Positions 32,268-41,321 of a stretch of DNA of 58,311 nucleotides are shown here, piece by piece; within the stretch, counting starts at the first letter, position 1; each line of letters starts with the position of its first letter. The notes under the pieces were generated by a model. The model ran no database searches, was not told the DNA's origin, and worked only from the letters and a program-made list of their open reading frames with translations. The translations under genes were made by a program, and so were the position numbers. The stretch comes from an uncultured Anaerolineales bacterium (GTDB lineage Bacteria; Chloroflexota; Anaerolineae; Aggregatilineales; Aggregatilineaceae), in assembly GCA_937135955.1 (NCBI GenBank), contig CAKZOB010000044.1:1-58311 (forward strand), given 5' to 3'.

Positions 32268-33590
32268 ATGAGACTGCAACGGATAGTGTCTGTGTTCCTG
32301 TTCCTGGCGGTGGGGATCGCCCTGCTGGCGCCCATCGCCCGCGCGCAGTCGCCGGATACGCCCGCCTTCGCTGCGCGCGGTCCCTACCCGGTCGGCGTGC
32401 GCGAGTTCGTCATCGCCGATGACGAGCGCCCTCTGGCAGTGACGGTCTGGTATCCGGCGCTGAATCCCGCGGGTGCGCCCGAAACGACCGTCTATCTGCC
32501 CGACCTGTTCCCCATCCCTGGGCAGGCCATCGCCGACGCCCCGCCCGACGTAGCCGGTGGGCCGTACCCGCTGGTCATTTTTTCGCACGGCTTCGGTGGC
32601 TTTCGCTATCAGTCTACCTACCTCACCGAGCATCTGGCCTCGTATGGCTTCGTGGTCATGTCCGCCGACCATCCTGGCAGCAGCATTCTCGACCTGCTGG
32701 GCGAGGATGTCTCGCTCGATGAAGTGCGACAAATCCTCACCGACAGCGAGTCGGAGGGCCAACTGCTGGGACGCCTGATGGAGCGCGGACAGGCCGAGCG
32801 CGGCCTGGAGTTGGTGAGCGTCAGCCTGGCCCTGCGCCCGCTGGACGTGCTGCGCGAGATCGCCTTCGCCGAGGCGCTCACCGCTGCGGACAGGGCGCTG
32901 GCAGGCGCGATCGATCTGCAGCGTATCGCGGTCAGCGGGCATTCGTTCGGCGGCTACACAGCGCTTGCGGCGGGCGGAGCACAACTCGATCTGCGCGGCC
33001 TGGGTCAATGGTGCACCGATCCGCAGGGGGTCTCTTTCGACCCGCAGCGGCGCGTAGCCTTCCACCCCGAACCCTTACCGGCAGGTCAGGCGCTCACTGT
33101 GTGCCTAGCGCGACTGGCCGCCCGCGACGTGGCCGAACTGCGCGGTCTGGCCGCGCCTCCGGCGGGACTATGGCCGCCCACTACTGATCCGCGCATTCGC
33201 GCGGTGCTGGTTCTGGCCCCCTGGAATGCGCCCATCTTCGGCGCGGACGGGCTGGCGACGCTCGACGTGCCGCTGATGGTGCAGGTTGGCTCGGCAGACA
33301 GCGTCACGCCCCCAGAGCGCGACGCCTACCTTATATATACAGGTGTCAGCAGCACTCACAAGGCGCTCGTCGTGTTGGAGGGGGCGGGACATCTGGTCTT
33401 CGCCAATCAGGGCTTCGGGGTGACCGATCCGGCCTGGGATATGGAGCGGGCGCACGCGCTGATCACCCATTTCGCAACGGCCTTCCTGCGCGCGGTGCTG
33501 TATCAGGACGAACCGGCCAGGGCGGCGTTGCTGCCCGCCGTGGCCGGGCGCTTCGACGGCGTGCTATACGATCGCACTTGGCCGCGCTAA
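32268..33590 (+). CDS. Secreted alpha/beta hydrolase (PAF-acetylhydrolase/dienelactone hydrolase-like)
   Basis: A 440-residue exported hydrolase. The signal peptide MRLQRIVSVFLFLAVGIALLAPIARA ends near ARA-QSP. The catalytic core shows the oxyanion segment PYPLVIFSHGFGGFRYQSTYL, the nucleophile elbow IAVSGHSFGGYTAL, an acid candidate in VQVGSADSVTPP, and the His in VVLEGAGHLVFAN. The layout (REFVIADDERPLAVTVWYPA, then SHG...GHSFGG) resembles bacterial PAF-acetylhydrolase-like esterases. It probably cleaves short acyl esters outside the membrane. It follows recO by 20 bases but is functionally unrelated. Confidence 0.88.
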   Translation: MRLQRIVSVFLFLAVGIALLAPIARAQSPDTPAFAARGPYPVGVREFVIADDERPLAVTVWYPALNPAGAPETTVYLPDLFPIPGQAIADAPPDVAGGPYPLVIFSHGFGGFRYQSTYLTEHLASYGFVVMSADHPGSSILDLLGEDVSLDEVRQILTDSESEGQLLGRLMERGQAERGLELVSVSLALRPLDVLREIAFAEALTAADRALAGAIDLQRIAVSGHSFGGYTALAAGGAQLDLRGLGQWCTDPQGVSFDPQRRVAFHPEPLPAGQALTVCLARLAARDVAELRGLAAPPAGLWPPTTDPRIRAVLVLAPWNAPIFGADGLATLDVPLMVQVGSADSVTPPERDAYLIYTGVSSTHKALVVLEGAGHLVFANQGFGVTDPAWDMERAHALITHFATAFLRAVLYQDEPARAALLPAVAGRFDGVLYDRTWPR

Positions 33591-33624
33591 CCCGTCCTTC
33601 ACCAGAAAACAGCGAGAGAGTAGC

Positions 33625-35592
33625 GTGACACGACAGAGCTGGCATTGGTTGGGTCTACTGACGGTGATGGGTTTGCTGGGCGCGCTGCTGACCGCCCCTG
33701 TCGCCCAGGCTCAAGGCGATATCGAGGCGGTACGCGCGGCGGTGCAGGGATGGTTGCTGCAAACACTGGGCAAGCCCGGTCTGATTCTGGTCGAATACAC
33801 CTATTCTTATAACGTCTGGCCGGACTCCAGCCTGGGCTGTCCGGTTCCGGGCCAGCCGATCACGCCCGGCGAGGTCGCGGGATACCGCTGGACGTTCACC
33901 TTCGACAACATGGTGCGCTACGAAGTGCACAGCGGGGTGACGGGCACTCCCGCCGTGCTGTGCAGTGCCACAGGCATCGCGCCGGACGTGCGCATGACCA
34001 CCTACAACGGGCGCGACTTCTCAGTGCTGGTGCCCGACGCCTGGCTGGTCTTCCCCGGTGCGACTGAGGACGAGACGCTTTTCGCGCCGGGAGCGGGCAC
34101 CGACTGCGCATTGCCGGGGATGCTGATCACCGTCCTGGGGCGCGTCGCCGCGGGCGTGACGCCCGATCACCTGCTGGACGAATACCTGGCCGGTTTCAGC
34201 AGCCTCAACGTCAGCGGCGAGCGGCGCATAGTGGGGACATCCGGGCGCTCGACGACCTACGAAGCGCCCTGCAACGGGACGACGCGCGGCTGGCGCGTGA
34301 CAGCCTTCGTGCAGCTTGGGCGCGCCTACCGCATCCTGCAATGGGCACCGGCGGCGGAATTCCCGCAATGGGATCTCCGCTTCGAGAACATGCTCAGCCA
34401 GTTCACACCGGGCGGGGCAACCGCCCTCGCCGCAGCCCCCGACGAGACCGCCGCTCCAACGCTGCCTGCGCTGCCGCTGGCCCTGTACTTCACGGGCGAC
34501 GTATTCCTGGGGGCGCTCAATGACCTGCCGGGGCGCGGTGTGACTTCCGTGCCGACGTTCGACCGGCGTTACCTCAACTTTTCTCCGAACGGGCAATATC
34601 TGTCCTACCTCGATGTGACCAACGCCGAAGTGCGGACGATGGACGCCCTCAGCGGGCTGTCTCCGCGACGGGTGGCGCAGAAAGTGGACACACGCTTTCC
34701 GCCCGCCTGGAGCGCGGATAGCGCACGCCTGGCCTACGTAGCCGCGGCAGACAGTCCGGACAGCGCCCTGCTGACCATCGCCGCTGTACCCGCGCTGGGC
34801 GGCGAGGCCGAACGACTGGCGAACTTCCCCTTCGCGGGCGAATGCAGCAGCGCACAGGCCGATCCCGCTGCCGACGTGTCCGCCGCCGAGGCCGCGCCAG
34901 GGACGGGCGCGGGCGTGCTGGCCTGGCTGCCCGACGGGCGTTTCCTGGTTTCGACGTACTGCGCGGGCGGTCTAGCGCTGCTCGACCCGGCGACCGGCGA
35001 CCTGCAAAAACTGGATGATGAGTTCCAGGGCGGAGTCGTCGCGCCGGATGGCGCGCGCGTGGCAGCCTGGGCCGCGGATCGGCTGGCGGTGATTGACCTG
35101 ACAAGCGGCGCGCGCTACGACTGGCCAGTAGACGGGGCTGTGCAGCAGGTCGCCTGGGCAGCGGACGGGACAGCGCTCTATGTCGGGACAGGAACGCTGG
35201 CGGAGACGCAGACGCTCGATAACGCCGCAGATCAGGCGGACGGCGAGGCAGTCTTTGGGCGCTGGCCGGTGCAAGTGCACATCAATGACCTGGCGCTGCT
35301 GCGACTCGACCCGGTCACCGGCGAACAGGCATTGCTCTGGCGCGGGCAGGGCTACGCCATTGGACGCATCGCCCCCGCGCCTGATGGCAACGGGGTGCTG
35401 TTCAGCGTGGTGCCGGGCAGTCAGGGGCTAGTGGACGCTTGGCGAGCCGGTGGCGATGCGCTGACGCTCCGCGCTGCATACCCGCAGGCAGCGCTGTACT
35501 GGTTGCCGACGGGCGCGCTCACCGCGACCCTGCTGGCCTATGCCGGGCAACCGGCCTTTGCGCCGGTCACCTTGCCCGTCACCGCGCCCTGA
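33625..35592 (+). CDS. Secreted protein with C-terminal WD40/TolB-like beta-propeller
   Basis: A 655-residue exported protein from GTG 33625, 34 bases after the hydrolase gene. The signal peptide ends near VAQA-QGD. Residues about 30-280 are an unrecognised domain with paired Cys (SLGCPVPGQ, AVLCSATG, GTDCALPG, YEAPCNG). Residues about 310-640 have propeller-like repeats ending in FSPNGQYLSYLD, WSADSARLAYVA, WLPDGRFLVST, VVAPDGARVAAW, WAADGTALYVG, APDGNGVLFSV. Such blades (TolB/PD40-like) bind proteins or peptides; no catalytic motif is seen. Function unknown. It ends at a strong hairpin terminator. Confidence 0.82.
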   Translation: MTRQSWHWLGLLTVMGLLGALLTAPVAQAQGDIEAVRAAVQGWLLQTLGKPGLILVEYTYSYNVWPDSSLGCPVPGQPITPGEVAGYRWTFTFDNMVRYEVHSGVTGTPAVLCSATGIAPDVRMTTYNGRDFSVLVPDAWLVFPGATEDETLFAPGAGTDCALPGMLITVLGRVAAGVTPDHLLDEYLAGFSSLNVSGERRIVGTSGRSTTYEAPCNGTTRGWRVTAFVQLGRAYRILQWAPAAEFPQWDLRFENMLSQFTPGGATALAAAPDETAAPTLPALPLALYFTGDVFLGALNDLPGRGVTSVPTFDRRYLNFSPNGQYLSYLDVTNAEVRTMDALSGLSPRRVAQKVDTRFPPAWSADSARLAYVAAADSPDSALLTIAAVPALGGEAERLANFPFAGECSSAQADPAADVSAAEAAPGTGAGVLAWLPDGRFLVSTYCAGGLALLDPATGDLQKLDDEFQGGVVAPDGARVAAWAADRLAVIDLTSGARYDWPVDGAVQQVAWAADGTALYVGTGTLAETQTLDNAADQADGEAVFGRWPVQVHINDLALLRLDPVTGEQALLWRGQGYAIGRIAPAPDGNGVLFSVVPGSQGLVDAWRAGGDALTLRAAYPQAALYWLPTGALTATLLAYAGQPAFAPVTLPVTAP

Positions 35593-35620
35593 TCGCGCGC
35601 TGACCCCGCACGGGCTGCAC

Positions 35621-35664
35621 AAAAGGCAAGCCCGCACGGCGAAACGCTGTGCGGGCTTGCTTCA
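35621..35664. terminator. Bidirectional hairpin terminator
   Basis: Perfect 12-bp arms GCAAGCCCGCAC (35626-35637) and GTGCGGGCTTGC (35649-35660). AAAA precedes it at 35621-35624, giving a TTTT tail for minus-strand transcripts; the plus-strand tail is only TTCAT. It lies between two convergent genes. Confidence 0.78.
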
Positions 35665-35701
35665 TGATAAATCTGGACGAACGGAGTCGCCACCGCGTCT
35701 G

Positions 35702-35899
35702 CTACTTGGCGATGGGATAGGTCATCTTCTCCCAGTCCTGCTTGGAGACGAACTTGGTCAGGTTGCGACCATCCGCCGTCTTGGCTTGCAGCCCGTAGCG
35801 GGTCTGCCCGTTCTTGGTGGTGAAGGTGACGCGCTTGACGTCCTTGTCGTCCACCTTCACCTTCTTGCGGAACTTGACATCGTAGAATTCAACGGCCAC
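35702..35899 (-). CDS. Small conserved-type protein of unknown function
   Basis: A 65-residue lysine-rich protein from GTG 35899, with a strong ribosome site AAGGAG (AAGGAGAAATCGCC before GTG). The sequence MAVEFYDVKFRKKVKVDDKD, then TKNGQTRYGLQAKTADGRNL and TKFVSKQDWEKMTYP, reads like an all-beta DNA- or RNA-binding-sized fold. It resembles short unannotated proteins I associate with diverse bacteria, but I cannot name a family. It is monocistronic, between a terminator and a palindrome-bearing promoter region. Confidence 0.7.
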   Translation of the reverse strand: MAVEFYDVKFRKKVKVDDKDVKRVTFTTKNGQTRYGLQAKTADGRNLTKFVSKQDWEKMTYPIAK

Positions 35900-35968
35900 G
35901 GCGATTTCTCCTTTTTATGCACTATCCCTAGTAATGGCGTAAGTCGCCGAACCACCTTACACTTGCTT

Positions 35969-35983
35969 ATTGTATCATGATAC
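35969..35983 (-). promoter_or_regulatory. Candidate -10 overlapped by a palindromic operator
   Basis: TACAAT on the minus strand (35969-35974) shares bases with the 12-bp perfect palindrome GTATCATGATAC. A repressor binding there would block the promoter of the small gene at 35899. The -35 is poor. Confidence 0.35.
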
Positions 35984-36148
35984 GGGGAAATGTACACAAC
36001 TTTTCCCGTGCGCTCCCTTGAACTGCCATCCTTGCGCTCCCCCGGCGTTCCTTTTCCCCTGCAACCGCAGCCATTCCTCGCTCAGACGCGCGCTTCTGTA
36101 TGCATTCTAGCAAGAAAGCGAATTTACGCCACTCCCTCACCGGCGAGA

Positions 36149-36349
36149 GTGCGTGCAAAGGTTGACAGCGACTTTGCCCCGCCCGATGCCCCTCATCCCC
36201 CGGCCCCTGCTCCCGCGCTGCGGGTGAAGGGGAGCATTCGCGCGAGAGACAATAAGTCCCCTCGCCCTCGCAACTGCGTCGCGGGGCGAGGGGATTTAGC
36301 GGTGAGGGGCAGCAGACTGCTGCAAATTGCCTGTCACATTTTGCACACT
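36149..36349 (-). repeat. Dispersed repeat family B (MITE-like), full-length copy
   Basis: The most complete copy. Left end GTGCGTGCAAAGGTTGACAG, right end CTGTCACATTTTGCACACTC: imperfect terminal inverted repeats of about 20-25 bp around a GC-rich core with internal palindromes (CGCGCTGCGGG, GACTGCG-type). No gene inside, about 200 bp long. Confidence 0.85.
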
Positions 36350-36433
36350 CCCTCCCGCGGCGTCATCAGTTGCTGGCAGGAGCGCCTGGTGGGTATTATC
36401 TACATTAGGACATGCTCTGCCCGGAGGTGTTGC

Positions 36434-39109
36434 GTGGCTGCTGGCCCAGAGACCCTTTCTCGTCTCAGTGAAGACATCCATCTTTTCGGCGACCTGCTGG
36501 GTGAAGTGATCCGTGCGCAACACGGGCAGGCAGCCTTCGAGACGGTCGAGGCGGTGCGCGCCGCCGCCAAAGCCCGTCGCAATCACGACCCGCTGGCTCA
36601 CGTCACGCTGGCGCGTATCATCGAGGGGCAAGACCTGCCAGGCAAGCGCGTGCTGATCAAAGCCTTCAGCAACTACTTCCAGTTGATCAACATTGCCGAG
36701 GATCAACAGCGCGTGCGGGTACTGCGCGAACGCGAGCGCGAAGGGGCACTCTCTGAGTCGGTGTACGAGGCCATCGCGACCTTGCGCGCGGCAGGAGTCT
36801 CCGCTGAGGAACTGCGCGCCCTGCTGCAGCGGATCAGCGTGCGGCTGGTGATGACGGCGCATCCCACCGAAGCCAAGCGCAAAGAGGTGTTGGTCAAGCT
36901 GCGCCATATCGCGCAGTTGCTGCGCCGCCGCGACCTGGAAGACCTGTTGCCCCGCGAAGCCCGCTCGCTCGAAGCGGCCCTGGCCGAGGAGATCGAGGAA
37001 CTGTGGCAGACCAGCCCTACTCGCGCGGCGCGGTCCACCGTAGAGGACGAGGTGGACTTTGGCTTGTATTTCATCACTTCGGTCATCATGGATGTGGCAC
37101 TGGACGTGCTGGACGATCTGCGCGCCGCCCTGACTACCCACTATCCAGAAGCCGACTGGTCCGACCTGCCCCCTTTGCTGCGCTACAGCTCGTGGATCGG
37201 CGGAGACCGCGACGGTAACCCGCACGTGACCCCAGAAGTCACACTGCGTACGCTGCACACGCTGCGTCGGGCCGCCCGCGCTGCGTACCTGGAGCGCGTG
37301 GCCTTTCTGCGCGATCACCTGACGCAATCCACTTCCGAAGTCGGCGTCAGCGCAGAACTGCTCGACCGGCTGGGAGCGCTGGATGGTAGCGAGCGCTATC
37401 CGCGCGAACCATACCGCGCCTGGCTGGATCATATCCATGAGCGGCTGGCTGCCGATACGTACCGCGATAGCGCGGCGCTGCTGGACGATCTGCAGGTGAT
37501 GCAGCGCAGTCTGCAGGCCAACCGGGGGACACTGGTAGCCCAGGGCGCGCTGGCCCGCCTGATCGCCCTGGTGCGCCTGTTCGGGTTGCACCTGGTGCCG
37601 TTGGAAATCCGGCAGGATGCGCGGGTACACGCCGCGGCTCTTGACGAGTTATTGCGCCACTACCGCCTGTGCGAGCACTATCTCGACCTGCCAGAAGCGG
37701 AAAAGCAGGCGCTGCTGTTGCGCGAACTGGACAACCCGCGCCCGCTATTCCCCCCCGACCTCGCCTTTTCGGAAACAACCAACCTGGTGATCGCCACCTG
37801 GCGCATGATGGCCGAGGCGCAACGTCAGTTCGGGCCAGTCGTCATAGATACGGCGATCGCCAGCATGACCACAGCGCCCAGCGACATCCTGGCCCTGTTG
37901 CTCTTCGCCCGCGAAGTGGGCATTGACCGGCAGCTTGACCTGGTGCCGCTCTTTGAGACAGTGGAAGACCTGCGCCAGGCCCCGCAGGTGATGGCCGTAC
38001 TCTTCGAGACGCCCCTCTACCGCGAGCACCTGCGCGCCCGTGGCGATTGCCAGCAAATCATGATCGGCTATTCCGACAGCGGCAAGGATGGCGGTTACCT
38101 GGCGTCGAACTGGGGATTGTACGTGGCCCAGGAGGCGCTGGGGCAACTCTGCGCCGATTACGGGCTGCGGGTAGAGATGTTTCACGGGCGCGGCGGCAGC
38201 ATCGGGCGCGGCGGCGGGCCGACCAACCGCGCCATCCTGGCCGGGCCGCCGGTCGCCATGCAGGGACGCATCAAGATCACTGAACAGGGCGAAGTGATCG
38301 CCTACCGCTACAGCAACGCCGACATCGCGCGCCGCCATCTGCACCAGATGCTGCACGCCGTGCTGATCGCCACCGGCGCGCCTCCTTCGCCAGAACCGCG
38401 CCCGGAATGGCGTGCCGTGATGGAGCAACTGGTCAGGGATGGGTGGACGGCCTGGCGGACGCTGGTCTATGAGACGCCCGGCTTTGCCGAATACTGGCAA
38501 CAGGCCACGCCCATCAGGGAGATCAGTCAGATGCCGCTGGGATCGCGTCCGGCACAACGCGGCGCAGGGGGCTTTGCTCAGCTACGCGCCATCCCGTGGG
38601 TCTTCTCGTGGATGCAGAGCCGCGCCATCATCCCTAGCTGGTATGGTGTGGGCACGGCCTTCGAGCGCTATTGTCACGACTGCGACGGCACCGGTCTGGA
38701 GTTGTTGCAGGTCATGTACCGCGAGTGGCCTTTCTTCAACGCGCTGATCCAGAACGTGGAACTGGACTTGGCCAAGGCCGACATGGGCATTGCTGCGCAG
38801 TACGCCGACCTGGTCTCCGACGCGGTGCTGCGCGAGCGTATTTTCGCCGCTATCTGCGCCGAACACGAACGGGCCTGCACCTATATCTGCGCCATCACTG
38901 GCCAGAGTCACCTGCTGGAGAGCAACCCCGTCATGCGGCGCTCGATTGACCGGCGCAACCCCTATGTAGACCCGCTCAACTTCATTCAGGTCAGCCTGCT
39001 GCGGCAGTTGCGCGCCCTCCCGCCGGACACCCCAGAGTACGACGCCGTCCTGCAGACGGTGATGCTCACGGTCAACGGCATCGCTGCGGGGATGAAGACA
39101 ACCGGCTGA
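36434..39109 (+). CDS. ppc: Phosphoenolpyruvate carboxylase
   Basis: An 891-residue enzyme, within the usual 870-970 range. The GTG at 36434 is chosen because CCGGAGGTGTTGC precedes it and the product then begins as relatives do (VAAGPETLSRLSEDIHLFGDLLGEVI). Signatures: H143 in RLVMTAHPTEAKR, YSSWIGGDRDGNP, the phosphate/bicarbonate loop IMIGYSDSGKDGGYLASNW, FHGRGGSIGRGGGPTN, and the C-terminus ITxGMKTTG-like (...NGIAAGMKTTG, typically RNTG). It carboxylates phosphoenolpyruvate to oxaloacetate to refill the TCA cycle. It is monocistronic in this window. Confidence 0.96.
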   Translation: MAAGPETLSRLSEDIHLFGDLLGEVIRAQHGQAAFETVEAVRAAAKARRNHDPLAHVTLARIIEGQDLPGKRVLIKAFSNYFQLINIAEDQQRVRVLREREREGALSESVYEAIATLRAAGVSAEELRALLQRISVRLVMTAHPTEAKRKEVLVKLRHIAQLLRRRDLEDLLPREARSLEAALAEEIEELWQTSPTRAARSTVEDEVDFGLYFITSVIMDVALDVLDDLRAALTTHYPEADWSDLPPLLRYSSWIGGDRDGNPHVTPEVTLRTLHTLRRAARAAYLERVAFLRDHLTQSTSEVGVSAELLDRLGALDGSERYPREPYRAWLDHIHERLAADTYRDSAALLDDLQVMQRSLQANRGTLVAQGALARLIALVRLFGLHLVPLEIRQDARVHAAALDELLRHYRLCEHYLDLPEAEKQALLLRELDNPRPLFPPDLAFSETTNLVIATWRMMAEAQRQFGPVVIDTAIASMTTAPSDILALLLFAREVGIDRQLDLVPLFETVEDLRQAPQVMAVLFETPLYREHLRARGDCQQIMIGYSDSGKDGGYLASNWGLYVAQEALGQLCADYGLRVEMFHGRGGSIGRGGGPTNRAILAGPPVAMQGRIKITEQGEVIAYRYSNADIARRHLHQMLHAVLIATGAPPSPEPRPEWRAVMEQLVRDGWTAWRTLVYETPGFAEYWQQATPIREISQMPLGSRPAQRGAGGFAQLRAIPWVFSWMQSRAIIPSWYGVGTAFERYCHDCDGTGLELLQVMYREWPFFNALIQNVELDLAKADMGIAAQYADLVSDAVLRERIFAAICAEHERACTYICAITGQSHLLESNPVMRRSIDRRNPYVDPLNFIQVSLLRQLRALPPDTPEYDAVLQTVMLTVNGIAAGMKTTG

Positions 39110-39208
39110 AGACCCGGCTTTAGCCCGTGAGCACACCCTGCCAGCAGAACAGGTGTACTGAAAAAGCGCCCCAACTCTACTGAGATTCACAAATGGTGAT
39201 GTCCAGAA

Positions 39209-39248
39209 CCAACCTTAAAATTTCCTGGCCCCTGGCAATTTTTAAGGT
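39209..39248. promoter_or_regulatory. Inverted repeat AACCTTAAA, pair 1
   Basis: ACCTTAAAA (39212-39220) and TTTTAAGGT (39240-39248), 19 bases apart, inside the longer CCAACCTTAAAATT/AATTTTTAAGGTGG pairing. Confidence 0.55.
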
Positions 39249-39407
39249 GGGATAACCTCTTTTTTCCCAAGATTTCCAAGAAAACCTAGATTTGGACTGC
39301 TGCCAGGCCGCTTCCCCCCAGATGTTGTGATTACAGACATTGCGAATCGGCATCTGACTCTGCTGAACAGTTTTCAGGAGCGATCAACGCCCGACCGGAC
39401 TCCGTCC

Positions 39408-39436
39408 AACCTTAAAAAACTCGATTCTTTAAGGTT
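39408..39436. promoter_or_regulatory. Inverted repeat AACCTTAAA, pair 2
   Basis: Perfect arms AACCTTAAA (39408-39416) and TTTAAGGTT (39428-39436), 11 bases apart, ending 17 bases before the -35 of the dnaA promoter. The position suits an operator or UP-like element. Confidence 0.6.
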
Positions 39437-39453
39437 TGCCAGCCCGACTCCGG

Positions 39454-39482
39454 TTGAGAGTCTCTCCAGAGTTTGCTAAAAT
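39454..39482 (+). promoter_or_regulatory. Promoter of dnaA
   Basis: TTGAGA (39454-39459), exactly 17 bases, TAAAAT (39477-39482). The start would be near 39,489, giving a leader of about 200 bases. GAGAGTCTCTC around the -35 is itself palindromic, and GAGAGTCACTCC is repeated just after the -10. Confidence 0.6.
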
Positions 39483-39686
39483 GAGAGTCACTCCAAGGAA
39501 GTCGGGGGGCCTGTCCACACAGCCGGAGCAGAAGGGGAACCGGCAGGCCGCACAACCGCGCAAGCGGGATCACATTGTAACCATCACCGGCAAGTTCATA
39601 GCGATTTGTCGCCGCGGGCCAGCGCAAGGCTGCCCCGTGCGGGGAAATTATTGTCTGCTGTCTGCACAAGATTTGAGGCGAGTTCG

Positions 39687-41186
39687 ATGCTGACCCCCCA
39701 AGATGCCTGGCAGGCCACGCTCGGCCAGCTTCAACTCCAACTCAACCGCGCCACGTTCGAGACCTGGTTGAAGGGGTCGGAGCTGATGAGTTGTGACGAC
39801 GGTCAGTTCGTCATCCGGGTGCGGCACGCTTATGCCAAAGACTGGTTAGAAAAGCACCTGCAGTGGCAGATTGTCGAGAGCTTGGGTCACCTGTGCGAGC
39901 GGGACGTATCCGTCAGCTTTGTGGTGGCCCCGCCCACCCCGCCCGTGCAGCCGCTGCCAGCGGGTACGCTGTTTGCCGAACAGGCGCAGACCGAGCCGGA
40001 GCAAAGCAGTAATGCTTCGCCTGCCAAGCCGGTCAGTCCGGTCACCGCGCCGCAACCCACGCCAGCCATCACAGCGCAGCGCTTCAGCGAATGGGACCCG
40101 CGGTTCAACGACATCAGGCGGAGTGAGTCTGCAACGCGCCCGACGTCTCCCGCAACCACGCCGCTCAACCGGCTGTTCACCTTCGAGCGCTTCGTGACCG
40201 GCCCGTGCAATCAGTTCGCCTTTGCTGCGGCCAAAGCGGTCGCCGAGGCCCCCGGCGAGCAATACAATCCGCTGGTGATCTACGGCGGCGTCGGGCTGGG
40301 CAAGACCCATCTGCTGCACGCTATCGGGCACCTGGCGCAGGCCAACGGCAAAGAAGTGCGCTACGTCACTGGCGAAGAGTTCACCAACGAACTGGTGATG
40401 GCCATCAAAGCGCACAACACCGACGCTCTGCGCGAACGTTACCGGCAGGTAGACGTGCTGCTGCTGGACGACCTGCAATTCCTGGCGGGCAAGAGTAGCA
40501 GCGAAGAAGAATTCCTGCACACGTTCAACACCCTGTTCAGCCTGGGCAAGCAGATCGTCGTGACCTGCAATCAGCATCCCCGGCAACTCACCGACCTGGA
40601 CGATCGCCTGCAATCGCGGCTGGCCGGAGGGTTGCTGGCCGACCTGCAGGTGCCCGAAGAAGAGACGCGCTGTGCCATCCTCAAGGCAAAATCCAACTCG
40701 CGCGGGATGCCACTCCCCGACGAAGTCGCTGCGGCGCTGGCGCGACATCCGGCCACCAACGTACGCGAGATAGAAGGGCTGATCACGCAGATATTGGCCC
40801 GCGCCACCCTCACCGGTCAACCACTCAGCGCGGGGCTGGCCGAGGAGGTGCTCAGTCGCCAGAGCAGCGCGCCCCCTGTTCGCCGCGCGCCGAACCTGAC
40901 CGATGTGTTGCAGGCGACGGCCCGCTACCATCAGCTCTCGCTCGATGATCTGCTGAGCAAACGCCGCACCAAAGAAGTCGTCCGCGCCCGGCAGATCGCC
41001 ATGTACCTGGCCCGCGAAGAGACCGACGCCTCGCTGCCAGAGATCGGCGCGGCCCTGGGCGGGCGCAATCACAGCACTGTGCTCTACGGCTACCAAAAAA
41101 TCGCCAAGAACGTCGAACTCGACCCGACACTGCGGCGCGAAGTCAGCGAAATTCGCCGCCAACTGACCCTGTTGCCCAAGGGGTGA
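39687..41186 (+). CDS. dnaA: Chromosomal replication initiator protein DnaA
   Basis: A 499-residue DnaA from ATG 39687 (GAGGCGAGTTCG before it). Domain I: MLTPQDAWQATLGQLQLQLNRATFETWLKGSEL. A Pro/Ala-rich linker (about 90-150) forms domain II. Domain III AAA+: Walker A GGVGLGKTHLL near 200, Walker B VDVLLLDDLQFLAGK, sensor IVVTCNQHPRQLTDLDDRLQSRLAGGL. Domain IV DNA-binding: RTKEVVRARQIAMYLAREETDASLPEIGAALGGRNHSTVLYGYQKIAK, the DnaA signature. It melts the origin and loads helicase. It is followed by oriC rather than dnaN. Long leader and upstream repeats suggest control of its level. Confidence 0.97.
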   Translation: MLTPQDAWQATLGQLQLQLNRATFETWLKGSELMSCDDGQFVIRVRHAYAKDWLEKHLQWQIVESLGHLCERDVSVSFVVAPPTPPVQPLPAGTLFAEQAQTEPEQSSNASPAKPVSPVTAPQPTPAITAQRFSEWDPRFNDIRRSESATRPTSPATTPLNRLFTFERFVTGPCNQFAFAAAKAVAEAPGEQYNPLVIYGGVGLGKTHLLHAIGHLAQANGKEVRYVTGEEFTNELVMAIKAHNTDALRERYRQVDVLLLDDLQFLAGKSSSEEEFLHTFNTLFSLGKQIVVTCNQHPRQLTDLDDRLQSRLAGGLLADLQVPEEETRCAILKAKSNSRGMPLPDEVAAALARHPATNVREIEGLITQILARATLTGQPLSAGLAEEVLSRQSSAPPVRRAPNLTDVLQATARYHQLSLDDLLSKRRTKEVVRARQIAMYLAREETDASLPEIGAALGGRNHSTVLYGYQKIAKNVELDPTLRREVSEIRRQLTLLPKG

Positions 41187-41213
41187 TCGCTTATCTCTCC
41201 CTTTGTTACTCAG

Positions 41214-41239
41214 CGCCGGCCAGATGAGCCGGCGTTTTT
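41214..41239 (+). terminator. Intrinsic terminator of dnaA
   Basis: CGCCGGC (41214-41220), loop CAGATGA, GCCGGCG (41228-41234), then TTTTT. Confidence 0.85.
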
Positions 41240-41321
41240 GTTTCTCCGCGGGCATGTGCACAACTCGGCCCACTTATCAACAGGGGCGCGACAGCCCACC
41301 GTTTTAACCTGGCACATCCCA

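Larger units (their letters stand above)
35900..36433. other. Intergenic region with palindrome and family B repeat
   Basis: A 534-base gap between divergent genes. Next to the small minus-strand gene is an AT-rich stretch with ATTGTA (35969-35974, a TACAAT -10 on the minus strand) that overlaps the perfect palindrome GTATCATGATAC (35972-35983). The middle is a full-length family B repeat. The last 80 bases, up to CCGGAGGTG, lead into PEP carboxylase; I see no clear promoter there. Confidence 0.5.
39110..39686. other. Upstream region of dnaA with inverted repeats
   Basis: A 577-base non-coding region before dnaA. It is less GC-rich than its flanks and contains two AACCTTAAA inverted-repeat pairs, a good sigma-70 promoter and a leader of about 200 bases. 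I find no perfect DnaA box here. It may form part of a bipartite origin with the region after dnaA. Confidence 0.5.

Noticed and set aside
39110-39686. DnaA boxes upstream of dnaA
   Set aside because: No TTATCCACA-like site with one mismatch or fewer found; the repeats there are a different motif.
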